Shown: positions 1 through 6,040, numbered from the stretch's first letter. The stretch is DNA of 6,101 nucleotides from an uncultured Bacteroidales bacterium (GCA_903912795.1 CAIWIS010000698.1:1-6101), one strand, 5' to 3'. The notes: generated from the sequence alone by a model not told the origin. Numbers and translations: made by a program.

Positions 1-508
1 CAACCACATCTTTGTGAGGTCCCATTTTTACAGAGTTCCAATCATGTAATTTTGAATTCCATAAAAAGAAATTATCGTGGTGCGTTCCCATACTCACAAA
101 GTATTTAGCACCAGCTTTTTTATACAATTTCATTAATTCTTCCGGATTCCAGCGCTCAGCTTTCCACATAGGTATAATATCCTTATAACCAAAAACAGAT
201 GGATGTCCATAGTTTTTCAGGTGATACTCATAGGTTCCTCTTTCCCAAGCCCTTGTTGGGTCTTGCATATACAATTTTCGGGCATACCAATCGCCCTGAC
301 GAGGTACAGCTTGTGGCCCCCAATGTGCCCAGATACCGAATTTGGCATCGCGAAACCACGCAGGATATTGATATTGTTGTAGAGATTCGTCGGTAGGTTT
401 AAACTTACCCGGAGCAATGGGTAAATTATCTGTCTGAGCTGCTACTGAAAGAACTAAAGCAGACATAACACTCAAAATAAGTATTCTGTAAATTGGTTTT
501 ATTTTCAT
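1..508 (-). CDS. Secreted GH29 alpha-L-fucosidase, N-terminal part (cut by window edge)
   Basis: Reading leftward from an ATG at 508-506, the frame stays open to base 1, giving 169 residues of a larger protein (GH29 enzymes usually exceed 400). Residues 1-24 form a signal peptide: basic start (K2, K4, R8), hydrophobic core about 9-23, and a signal peptidase I-like site V-A-A before Q25. There is no lipobox cysteine, so export to the periplasm or beyond is expected. The mature part matches the start of the GH29 barrel: FGIWAHWG at 57-64, then GDWY at 72-75, and THHDNFFLW at 142-150, equivalent to the substrate-binding HWG and HH motifs of the family. The catalytic nucleophile lies outside the window, so activity cannot be judged. 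Family role: hydrolysis of alpha-L-fucosides with release of L-fucose, which fits fucU upstream on the same strand. The subfamily and natural substrate cannot be told. The gene follows an intrinsic terminator by only 23 bases. Confidence 0.9.
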   Translation of the reverse strand, partial: MKIKPIYRILILSVMSALVLSVAAQTDNLPIAPGKFKPTDESLQQYQYPAWFRDAKFGIWAHWGPQAVPRQGDWYARKLYMQDPTRAWERGTYEYHLKNYGHPSVFGYKDIIPMWKAERWNPEELMKLYKKAGAKYFVSMGTHHDNFFLWNSKLHDWNSVKMGPHKDVV

Positions 509-531
509 TACGTATTTATTAGAAGATTAAG

Positions 532-577
532 AAAAAAAGTAATTCTGAGTTTGAATTTCTCCAAACTCAGAATTACT
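532..577 (-). terminator. Strong intrinsic terminator of the fucU operon
   Basis: A perfect 16-base-pair inverted repeat has arms at 538-553 and 562-577 (AGTAATTCTGAGTTTG on the plus strand and its exact complement) around an 8-base loop. On the minus strand the hairpin is followed at once by seven T residues (complement of A532-A538). On the plus strand no T-run follows, so the element faces left. It begins 12 bases after the aldo/keto reductase stop codon, which makes it the natural end of the fucU-dehydrogenase-reductase transcript. Confidence 0.92.
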
Positions 578-589
578 ATAAAAAAGCCA

Positions 590-1594
590 TTAAGCAGTAA
601 TAGTGCCGTCCAAATCCCAAAGGTCTTCCCAACCTTTAGCTGCTTCCCAAGTAAATACCTGACCTTTAATCAAACGGCAGTTTTTATCGATTTTCGAAAC
701 TGCAACCATTTCTTCTTCAGTCAACGGACCTTCGGTTATTCCTTTCAGGTTGTTGTACATTTTATCGGTTTTTACTGAAAATGGAATGGTGATCTGACCA
801 CGCTGTACAGCCCATTTCAGGCAAACAACAGCCGGATGAACACCCAATCGTTCAGCAATAGCTACAATAATCGGGTCTTCCATGTCCACAGTATCTTCCG
901 GTGTTTTATCACGTTCCGGACGACCAGGCGAGCCAATTGGGCTGTAGCCAATTACTTCCACGCCATTATCTTTCATATACTGATACAATTCAGGTTGTTG
1001 GAAGTGTGGGTGAATTTCCATTTCGTTCAATACCGGCTTAATTTTACAATCACGCAAAATCAGTTTCATCTTCGGAATAGTAACATTTGAAGTTCCGATA
1101 TTTCTTACTAAACCACTCTCAACCAAACTTTCCATTTGTGCCCATGTTTTCATGTAATCGGCATGAATGTAAGGTACAGCATCTTTCTGACGGGTGCTTA
1201 CATCACATTTTGGTGGGTGGAAGTTTGGGAATGGCCAGTGAACCAGGTACAAATCGAGGTAATTAAGTTGTAAATCGGCTAAAGTTTGTTTGCACGATTT
1301 TACAACCTCCTTATGCATGTTGTTCCACACTTTAGAAGTTATCCAAAGTTCTTCGCGAGTCACAATTCCTTCGGCAAAAACTTCTTGCAAAGCTGCACCG
1401 ATTTCTTTTTCATTGCCATAAACCGAGGCACAGTCGATATGACGATAGCCCATTTTTATAGCCGTTTTCACTGCTTGCGCAATGGTTTCGGCATCGTAAT
1501 TATCCGAGCCGAATGTTCCCAACCCAATTACCGGGATTTTATCGCCGGTATAAAGCGTTTTAAATGGAACTTTTGAAGCATCTATTGTTTGCAT
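590..1594 (-). CDS. Aldo/keto reductase, NAD(P)-dependent, sugar- or lactaldehyde-linked
   Basis: A 334-residue single-domain (beta/alpha)8 oxidoreductase of the aldo/keto reductase superfamily, of normal length. The catalytic tetrad is complete: D54 and Y59 in HIDCASVYGNE, K88 in ITSKVWN, and H119 in LVHWPFP. Cofactor-site motifs follow in order: GTSN at 167-170, NEMEIHPH at 190-197, YSPIGS at 217-222, and IPFSVKTDKMYNN at 270-282. Two positions depart from the common pattern: E191 where most members have Gln, and F272 where NADPH-using members usually have Lys (IPKS); K278 stands where Arg is common. Members reduce aldehydes and ketones or oxidise aldoses. It is the last gene of the operon, its ATG lying two bases after the dehydrogenase stop codon, which suggests coupled translation. 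From context (inference), it might be an L-fucose 1-dehydrogenase or a reductase for L-lactaldehyde or another fucose product. The substrate is not readable from sequence. No signal peptide, so cytoplasmic. Confidence 0.9.
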   Translation of the reverse strand: MQTIDASKVPFKTLYTGDKIPVIGLGTFGSDNYDAETIAQAVKTAIKMGYRHIDCASVYGNEKEIGAALQEVFAEGIVTREELWITSKVWNNMHKEVVKSCKQTLADLQLNYLDLYLVHWPFPNFHPPKCDVSTRQKDAVPYIHADYMKTWAQMESLVESGLVRNIGTSNVTIPKMKLILRDCKIKPVLNEMEIHPHFQQPELYQYMKDNGVEVIGYSPIGSPGRPERDKTPEDTVDMEDPIIVAIAERLGVHPAVVCLKWAVQRGQITIPFSVKTDKMYNNLKGITEGPLTEEEMVAVSKIDKNCRLIKGQVFTWEAAKGWEDLWDLDGTITA

Positions 1595-1596
1595 AA

Positions 1597-2658
1597 TTAT
1601 TTGATTTCTTCGTCGAACACAATTGCTACTTTACCACATTTACCTTCGGCCATAAGCGAGTACGCCTCAGGTGCTTGTTGTAACTGGAAGCGGTGTGTAA
1701 CCAAATCTTCAGGGTGAATTCCCCAACGTTCGATGCGCTCAACTAATTCTTCCATGCGCCAGATTGAAGTTACCCATGAACCGTAAATGGTTTTTTGATC
1801 GTGGATAATGTCCGGACTTGGGTTGAACTCAACGGTTCCACCTTCGCCAATCATTACCATTTTACCCCATTGGCGGGTAGCACGGATACAAAGTTGACGA
1901 CCTGAAGTATGACCTGAACAGTCAACTGTACGTTCATAACCCTTACCATTGGTGGCAGCCATTACTTTTTCCATCACGTCTGGTCCTGAAACGAATACTT
2001 CATCGGCCAAACCAAGATCTTTAGCAATTTGACAACGCTCTGCAACGGTATCAACACCAATCAGTTTTTGAGCTCCCATAGCTTTAGCAAGCATCAAAGC
2101 AGCCAAACCAACTGGGCCAAGACCCGTTACTAGCACAGCATCGTTACCACAAATACCAATTTTTTCCAAACCTTCGTACACAGTTCCAAAACCGCAGGCT
2201 ATCTGAGCACCATCGGTGTAAGTAAGACTGTCCGGCAAAAGAACAAGGTCTTTTTCCTCGGCAATCATGTACTCAGCCATACCACCATCGCGTTGCCAAC
2301 CGTAAGCTGCACGCGATTCGCTTTTGCACGAAATCATGTAACCACGACGACAATCGTTGCAACAACCGCAACCCGATATATGATAAACAACCACGCGATC
2401 GCCTTCTTTGAAGCGTTTCATGCCAGGGCCGCAAGCTATAACCTGACCTGCAGGCTCATGACCACAAATTTTGTTTTGATAGCCCTCAGGACCTTTTCCA
2501 AGGTGTTCGCGATAGATAGCGCGGATATCGCTACCACAAATTGTTGATGATTTTACTTTGAGCAAAACTTCTCCATGTCCGGGTTTTGGAAATTCTACAT
2601 CTTTGAAAACTACAGTGCTGTTTCCTGGTAAAAAAGCAGCTTTTGATTTATATGTCAT
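1597..2658 (-). CDS. Zinc-dependent medium-chain alcohol/polyol dehydrogenase, NAD-type
   Basis: A 353-residue member of the zinc alcohol dehydrogenase (MDR) superfamily, full length. The GroES-like N-terminal domain carries catalytic-zinc ligands C41 (in ICGSD), H67 with E68 (in CGHEPAG), and a likely third ligand C155 (in IACGFGTVYEG). The structural-zinc loop is intact: C97, C100, C103 and C111, with an extra cysteine C99. The Rossmann domain has GLGPVG at 179-184, and D203 ends the second strand (IGVD), which in this family favours NAD over NADP. Relatives oxidise secondary alcohols, polyols such as sorbitol, threonine, or sugars. It is the middle gene between fucU (19 bases upstream) and the aldo/keto reductase (2 bases downstream). 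Context suggests a substrate in L-fucose breakdown, for example fucose itself or a derived alcohol, but this is inference; no close characterised homologue is recognised. Cytoplasmic. No Shine-Dalgarno sequence precedes the ATG, which sits in an A/T-rich repeat. Confidence 0.9.
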   Translation of the reverse strand: MTYKSKAAFLPGNSTVVFKDVEFPKPGHGEVLLKVKSSTICGSDIRAIYREHLGKGPEGYQNKICGHEPAGQVIACGPGMKRFKEGDRVVVYHISGCGCCNDCRRGYMISCKSESRAAYGWQRDGGMAEYMIAEEKDLVLLPDSLTYTDGAQIACGFGTVYEGLEKIGICGNDAVLVTGLGPVGLAALMLAKAMGAQKLIGVDTVAERCQIAKDLGLADEVFVSGPDVMEKVMAATNGKGYERTVDCSGHTSGRQLCIRATRQWGKMVMIGEGGTVEFNPSPDIIHDQKTIYGSWVTSIWRMEELVERIERWGIHPEDLVTHRFQLQQAPEAYSLMAEGKCGKVAIVFDEEIK

Positions 2659-2663
2659 TTTAA

Positions 2664-2684
2664 TTATGAATTATGAGTTATGAA
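2664..2684. repeat. Three tandem heptamers TTATGAR bridging fucU stop and dehydrogenase leader
   Basis: TTATGAA, TTATGAG and TTATGAA follow one another without a gap at 2664-2670, 2671-2677 and 2678-2684. The repeat supplies the TAA stop of fucU (complement of 2678-2680) and fills the 19-base gap before the dehydrogenase ATG. Such A/T-rich heptamer runs probably arise by slippage; no function is evident. Confidence 0.7.
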
Positions 2685-3115
2685 TTAATTGGCGTTACCC
2701 CTTTTTTAAGCAGGATATTTCCGTATTTGGCAGTTTCGCCGGTCATTACCACCGCAAAAGCTGTTTTGGCACGATCGTAAAATGCAAAACGGTCGATACG
2801 CTCAATGGCAGGTACATTCGGATTTGTGATATGAATACTTTTTAAATACGATTCTTCTACGGTTGGATCGAGTTGATCGCCGGGTACTGCAGCCATCATG
2901 GCTAGTGGATGCGGAACGTATGCATCAAGTTCAAAAAGCGGTAAAATAGCCGCCAACAATTCGGGGATGCGAAGTCCATCGGCGCGCAAAACACGTCCGT
3001 TAAATGTTTCGCCAGGGAAATGAGCATCGGCCAGAATAATTTCGTCGCCATGACCCATGCGTGCCAAAACTGCCAGCAATTCCGGACTAATAAGTGGAGA
3101 GATTCCTTTTAACAT
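2678..3115 (-). CDS. fucU: L-fucose mutarotase FucU (RbsD/FucU family)
   Basis: A 145-residue protein that closely matches the known E. coli FucU pattern from end to end: MLKGISPLISPELL at the start, MGHGDEI with H22 and D24, ADAHFP with D30, ADGL at 45-48, RFAFYDRA with R109 and Y113, and AKYGNILLKKGVTP at 129-142. FucU catalyses interconversion of the alpha and beta anomers of L-fucose in the cytoplasm as a multimeric ring enzyme. The ATG at 3115-3113 is chosen because it begins exactly where the family begins. The frame is open a further 54 codons upstream, but that stretch is A/T-rich, resembles nothing, and runs through the likely promoter. The last residues INS extend beyond the usual GVTP end and are partly encoded by a local heptamer repeat. 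It is the first gene of a minus-strand operon with a dehydrogenase and an aldo/keto reductase, divergent from an AraC-type regulator. No Shine-Dalgarno sequence is visible. Confidence 0.96.
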   Translation of the reverse strand: MLKGISPLISPELLAVLARMGHGDEIILADAHFPGETFNGRVLRADGLRIPELLAAILPLFELDAYVPHPLAMMAAVPGDQLDPTVEESYLKSIHITNPNVPAIERIDRFAFYDRAKTAFAVVMTGETAKYGNILLKKGVTPINS

Positions 3116-3124
3116 GATAATGAT

Positions 3125-3155
3125 TTTGAAAGTAAAAGAATTAAAACTACTTTTG
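3125..3155 (+). promoter_or_regulatory. Candidate Bacteroidota-type promoter for the araC-family gene
   Basis: TTTG at 3125-3128 and TACTTTTG at 3148-3155 match the -33 TTTG and -7 TAnnTTTG elements of Bacteroidota primary sigma promoters, with a 19-base spacer. Transcription would start near 3160 and give a leader of about 100 bases before the ATG at 3266. The call rests on motif match and spacing only. Confidence 0.5.
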
Positions 3156-3175
3156 TGCAATAAGTTATTATTGCA
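3156..3175. promoter_or_regulatory. Perfect 8+8 palindrome, candidate operator between fucU and regulator
   Basis: TGCAATAA (3156-3163) and TTATTGCA (3168-3175) are exact inverted copies separated by GTTA. The site covers the predicted start points of both the rightward and leftward promoters. TGCAA recurs directly at 3172-3176 and 3178-3182, so the region also holds direct repeats, the arrangement AraC proteins usually bind. It could be an operator for the adjacent regulator, a site for another dimeric repressor, or a leader hairpin. The inverted repeat is certain; the role is inference. Confidence 0.55.
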
Positions 3176-3179
3176 AATG

Positions 3180-3208
3180 CAAAAATAGATAATGTAACTA
3201 TCAATCAA
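3180..3208 (-). promoter_or_regulatory. Candidate Bacteroidota-type promoter for the fucU operon
   Basis: On the minus strand TATTTTTG (complement of 3180-3187) fits the -7 consensus TAnnTTTG exactly, and TTG (complement of 3206-3208) lies 18 bases upstream as a -33 element. Transcription would begin near 3173, giving a leader of about 58 bases before the fucU ATG. This placement also argues against the longer upstream reading of fucU. Confidence 0.5.
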
Positions 3209-3265
3209 TTGTATAAACAGAACAACTTTGTGTAAAAAATAAACATCTTTCAAATTTTGCAGTTT

Positions 3266-4180
3266 ATGTACGAACATTTAACAAAACTTTCGGATACTAA
3301 AAAAATTGATCCTTGGGAAGCAAAGCAGGAGATTGCCGAAATCCGTGTTTCGCTGCATTGTAGTAGGTATTGGATGCTTTCGGAGTGGGAGTGCGAAAAT
3401 ATGTCGTTCCCGTTTTGGCGCTTATATCACAGTTGTACGGGTGGCTCATACGTTACATTCAACAAGCTAGAATACGAACTTGATAATGATAAGATTATAC
3501 TTATTCCACCATACACATCGTTTTCGACTCATATAAAAGCCCGAACTGTGAAGCAGGAAGAAAGTATTGTAGGGGAAATTATCCGCAACATGGCGGAAGT
3601 TGATTTTTTTAGAGAAAAAGGATTATGCGATCAGTTTTTTGTGCATTTCAACCTTGGTTTTCCTTACGATAAATTCAAAGCTTGTATTTATGAAATTGAA
3701 CTAAATGAGTACTGGCTTTCATTAATTAATAAGGTTAAAATTGACCGATTGGAGTTTCCAAATAATATTAGTATACATTCAGCAATTGATATTAACTGTT
3801 TGATATTATATGCATTGAGCAGTATCTCGATTGGAAATTGGGAATTGCCGATAATCGATAAGCGCATTTTGAAAGCAATTACGTATATTGATAAAAATAT
3901 TGATAAAGAATTGACAAACGAGCAGTTGAGCAAAATTGCAAACTTAGCAACCAACTCGTTTGCCCGTCTTTTTAAATCGGAACTTAAAGGTACGGTGAAA
4001 AACTATATTCAACAGCGCCGAATTGAACATGCTATCATGATGCTTCACCATTCGAGCAAAGACATCGAAGATATTGCCCTTGCTTGTGGTTATTATGACA
4101 GGCATCATTTTTCGAAAGTTTTTAAACAGCAAACCGGAATTCCACCAGCCAAATATAGGATGAAGATTGGTATGAAATAA
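3266..4180 (+). CDS. AraC-family transcriptional regulator, probable control of the fucU operon
   Basis: A 304-residue protein with the usual two-part AraC layout. The N-terminal part (about 45-95) resembles the cupin-like sensing domain, with WRLYHSCTGGSYVTF near 51-65 and the IILIPPYTSFSTHI strand-turn at 77-90. The C-terminal domain (about 198-298) is a clear AraC/XylS DNA-binding domain: first helix-turn-helix about 216-237 (LTNEQLSKIANLATNSFARLFK), linker helix with YIQQRRIEHAIMML at 247-260, second helix-turn-helix about 267-286 (IEDIALACGYYDRHHFSKVF), ending in TGIPPAKYR at 290-298. The ATG at 3266 is used; an in-frame TTG nine bases earlier adds only three residues. It is divergent from fucU across 150 bases, the typical arrangement of a local regulator. 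That it senses L-fucose or a fucose product is inference. The coding sequence ends two bases from the convergent neighbour, with no terminator visible. Confidence 0.93.
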   Translation: MYEHLTKLSDTKKIDPWEAKQEIAEIRVSLHCSRYWMLSEWECENMSFPFWRLYHSCTGGSYVTFNKLEYELDNDKIILIPPYTSFSTHIKARTVKQEESIVGEIIRNMAEVDFFREKGLCDQFFVHFNLGFPYDKFKACIYEIELNEYWLSLINKVKIDRLEFPNNISIHSAIDINCLILYALSSISIGNWELPIIDKRILKAITYIDKNIDKELTNEQLSKIANLATNSFARLFKSELKGTVKNYIQQRRIEHAIMMLHHSSKDIEDIALACGYYDRHHFSKVFKQQTGIPPAKYRMKIGMK

Positions 4181-4182
4181 TT

Positions 4183-4767
4183 CTAATGCCTCATATCTTC
4201 ATTATATAACTGTTCAGTATATCCCCATGATTTTAGGACGCTGTCTTTTCTATTTTCATTTAAATTATCAATAACAATATCCTGGCCTCTATCCACCCTA
4301 ATCAATTGATATGTCCTTTTTTCTTTGCGAAAAATACTACTTTTTGTAAAAACCATTTTGAGACTAATATCAATTTTCCTGTTATAAAAGTCATCTGTTA
4401 TTTTATCAATTGTAAATAAATCGTAATCTACCCTTTTGTATCTGGTATGGATTGAATTATTGTTCAGTGGATAATAAATTTTCCTATCTTTACTGATACT
4501 GGATAAATACATTGTTGAATCAACTTGAGGAGTTTTATATTTTGTAAATGTCTTTTTATCAGAATACAAATCATACCTTCCAATAAAAGGGATATTGATG
4601 AAAATATACAATAAGACGATTAAAACTCTTATGTGCTTTAATCTTGTTTCTCCTTTGGTTTTGTTTTTTACAATTTTGCTATTAGGATTTCTAATTTCAG
4701 CAAATATTACTATTGCAATAATGATTAGAGAAATGATTAATATCCAACACAAGATTTCATAATTCAT
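4183..4767 (-). CDS. Unrecognised small membrane protein with two transmembrane helices
   Basis: A 194-residue reading frame whose family I do not recognise. Hydrophobic segments lie at about 5-23 (ILCWILIISLIIIAIVIFA) and 46-63 (IRVLIVLLYIFINIPFIG). The loop between them is rich in Lys and Arg (K31, K34, K36, K38, R42, K44), so by the positive-inside rule both termini should face the periplasm. The remaining 130 residues are hydrophilic, rich in Lys, Asp, Tyr and Ser, and may form a small extracytoplasmic domain. Base composition is low: rows of 60 bases beginning at 4261, 4321, 4441 and 4621 hold 19, 15, 17 and 16 G+C, against 28 and 30 in tgt rows at 5161 and 5401. It starts 39 bases after tgt on the same strand, with no clear promoter, so read-through from tgt is possible. 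It is probably a real gene, given its length and coherent helices, but could be a recent insertion. Confidence 0.72.
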   Translation of the reverse strand: MNYEILCWILIISLIIIAIVIFAEIRNPNSKIVKNKTKGETRLKHIRVLIVLLYIFINIPFIGRYDLYSDKKTFTKYKTPQVDSTMYLSSISKDRKIYYPLNNNSIHTRYKRVDYDLFTIDKITDDFYNRKIDISLKMVFTKSSIFRKEKRTYQLIRVDRGQDIVIDNLNENRKDSVLKSWGYTEQLYNEDMRH

Positions 4768-4786
4768 AAAACTATACTTAAGCGGT

Positions 4787-4798
4787 TAAACGCGTTTA
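4787..4798. repeat. 12-base perfect palindrome followed by T-run between tgt and membrane gene
   Basis: TAAACGCGTTTA is its own reverse complement and sits in the 39-base gap. On the plus strand it is followed by a T-rich tail (4796-4808), so it might weakly stop rightward transcription that runs past the araC-family gene, although the stem would be only four pairs around a four-base loop. No use for the minus strand is evident. Confidence 0.4.
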
Positions 4799-4806
4799 TT
4801 ATTTTT

Positions 4807-5937
4807 TTACAATCTACGTCCTAGTCGATACATCATTTCGGCTTTCCAGATTACAAAATCGCCTAGTTGTATGTGTTTACGTGCTTCGCCCATAAGCCAC
4901 AGGTAAAAAGCCAGGTTGTGAATGGAGGCAATTTGCAATGCCAAATATTCTTTGCTGATAAACAAATGGCGCAAGTATGCTTTGGTGTAAGCGTGGTCAA
5001 CGTACGAAGTTCCAAATTCGTCCAGTGGCGAAAAGTCGTTTTTCCACTTCTCGTTTTTCATATTCATAATGCCTTGCGAGGTAAAAAGCATTCCGTTACG
5101 ACCGTTGCGTGTTGGCATTACACAATCGAACATATCCACACCACGTTCAATGCCTTCGAGCAGGTTTTGAGGTGTGCCTACGCCCATCAGGTAACGAGGT
5201 TTATCTTTGGGTAGAATTTCGTTTACCACCTCTATCATTTCGTACATTTTTTCGGTTGGCTCTCCTACAGCCAATCCACCTATGGCATTTCCTTCGCGGT
5301 TTTGTGAAGCTATAAACTCAGCCGATTGACGGCGCAAATCGGGATAAACGCAACCTTGCACAATGGGAAAATAAGTTTGCGAATAACCATATTTGGGTTC
5401 GGTAGCATCAAAATGCTTTGTGCCGCGCGCTAACCAACGATGCGTAAGCTCCATCGATTTTTTAGCATAATTGTAATCGGCATCGCCGGGTGTACATTCG
5501 TCGAATGCCATAATAATATCGGCACCAATCGACCGCTGAATATCCACAGCACTTTCGGGCGTGAATAAATGCTTGCTACCGTCGATGTGTGAGCGAAAAG
5601 TAGCACCTTCTTCGTTCAGTTTCCGATTGGCCGAAAGCGAAAACACCTGAAAACCACCGCTATCGGTCAATATTGGTTTATCCCATCCATTGAATTTATG
5701 CAAACCGCCAGCCTGTTCCAAAATAGAAATACCAGGGCGCAAGTACAAATGATAGGTGTTTCCTAAAATGATTTGCGCCTTAATATCCTCTTTTAATTCA
5801 TGAAAATGAACTGCCTTAACCGATGCCACAGTTCCCACCGGCATAAAGATTGGTGTCTGAATTTTACCGTGATCGGTGGTTATTTCTCCCGCACGAGCGT
5901 TCGAATTTGGGTCGGTATGTTGAAGCTCGAAAGTCAT
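4807..5937 (-). CDS. tgt: tRNA-guanine(34) transglycosylase (queuosine biosynthesis)
   Basis: A 376-residue bacterial Tgt of normal length, which exchanges G34 of Asp, Asn, His and Tyr tRNAs for preQ1 in the cytoplasm on the way to queuosine. Landmarks: general acid/base D92 in TDSGGFQVFSL, base-recognition residues D146 and C148 in AFDECTP, Q194 in FPIVQGC, G221-L222-A223-V224 in IGGLAVGEP, nucleophile D271 in MFDCVMPTRNGRNG. C148 together with V224 is the pattern of bacterial preQ1-type enzymes rather than the queuine-type eukaryotic ones. Oddly, the C-x-C-x-x-C zinc site is absent: the three cysteines are replaced by G309, S311 and D314, while the fourth ligand H340 (SIHNL) and the surrounding YLRHL motif remain. 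The catalytic core is intact, so it is probably active. The start ATG at 5937 gives the usual MTFELQ beginning. The downstream neighbour is the small membrane gene. No riboswitch or clear promoter is seen upstream. Confidence 0.96.
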   Translation of the reverse strand: MTFELQHTDPNSNARAGEITTDHGKIQTPIFMPVGTVASVKAVHFHELKEDIKAQIILGNTYHLYLRPGISILEQAGGLHKFNGWDKPILTDSGGFQVFSLSANRKLNEEGATFRSHIDGSKHLFTPESAVDIQRSIGADIIMAFDECTPGDADYNYAKKSMELTHRWLARGTKHFDATEPKYGYSQTYFPIVQGCVYPDLRRQSAEFIASQNREGNAIGGLAVGEPTEKMYEMIEVVNEILPKDKPRYLMGVGTPQNLLEGIERGVDMFDCVMPTRNGRNGMLFTSQGIMNMKNEKWKNDFSPLDEFGTSYVDHAYTKAYLRHLFISKEYLALQIASIHNLAFYLWLMGEARKHIQLGDFVIWKAEMMYRLGRRL

Positions 5938-5972
5938 TTTTTTTAATGTGTCAATATGCTAATTTGCCCGCT

Positions 5973-5998
5973 CGGCTTTGCCGCTTGGCGCAGCCAAG
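5973..5998. repeat. Two adjoining GC-rich mini-hairpins upstream of tgt
   Basis: CGGC-TTT-GCCG (5973-5983) and CTTGGC-GCA-GCCAAG (5984-5998) are perfect inverted repeats with three-base loops, placed back to back about 35 to 60 bases before the tgt ATG. They would be in the tgt leader if its promoter lies further upstream. The core GGCGCAGCC recurs at 6044-6052. Confidence 0.7.
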
Positions 5999-6018
5999 AA
6001 TATTGTAATGTGAGAATT

Positions 6019-6040
6019 AAAAAATCAAAAAATCAAAAAT
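6019..6040. repeat. Tandem AAAAAATC octamers
   Basis: AAAAAATC occurs at 6019-6026 and 6027-6034, followed by a partial copy to 6040. It separates the two groups of mini-hairpins. On the minus strand it is a T-rich tract. Probably a slippage repeat; function unknown. Confidence 0.6.

Noticed and set aside
836..1576. Plus-strand open frames opposite the aldo/keto reductase, and similar ones opposite the dehydrogenase, tgt and fucosidase
   Set aside because: They lie entirely inside well-supported genes on the other strand and their translations resemble no protein family.
3223..3230. CAACTTTG as an alternative -7 element for the araC-family gene
   Set aside because: One mismatch to the consensus and no TTG at a suitable distance upstream; the 3125-3155 candidate is better.
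3257..3265. TTG start for the araC-family gene
   Set aside because: It adds only three residues; the in-frame ATG at 3266 is the simpler start and TTG is a rare initiator in this phylum.
3116..3277. Upstream extension of fucU by 54 codons
   Set aside because: The extension is A/T-rich, unlike any FucU, and crosses the likely promoter and palindrome; the family begins exactly at the ATG at 3115.
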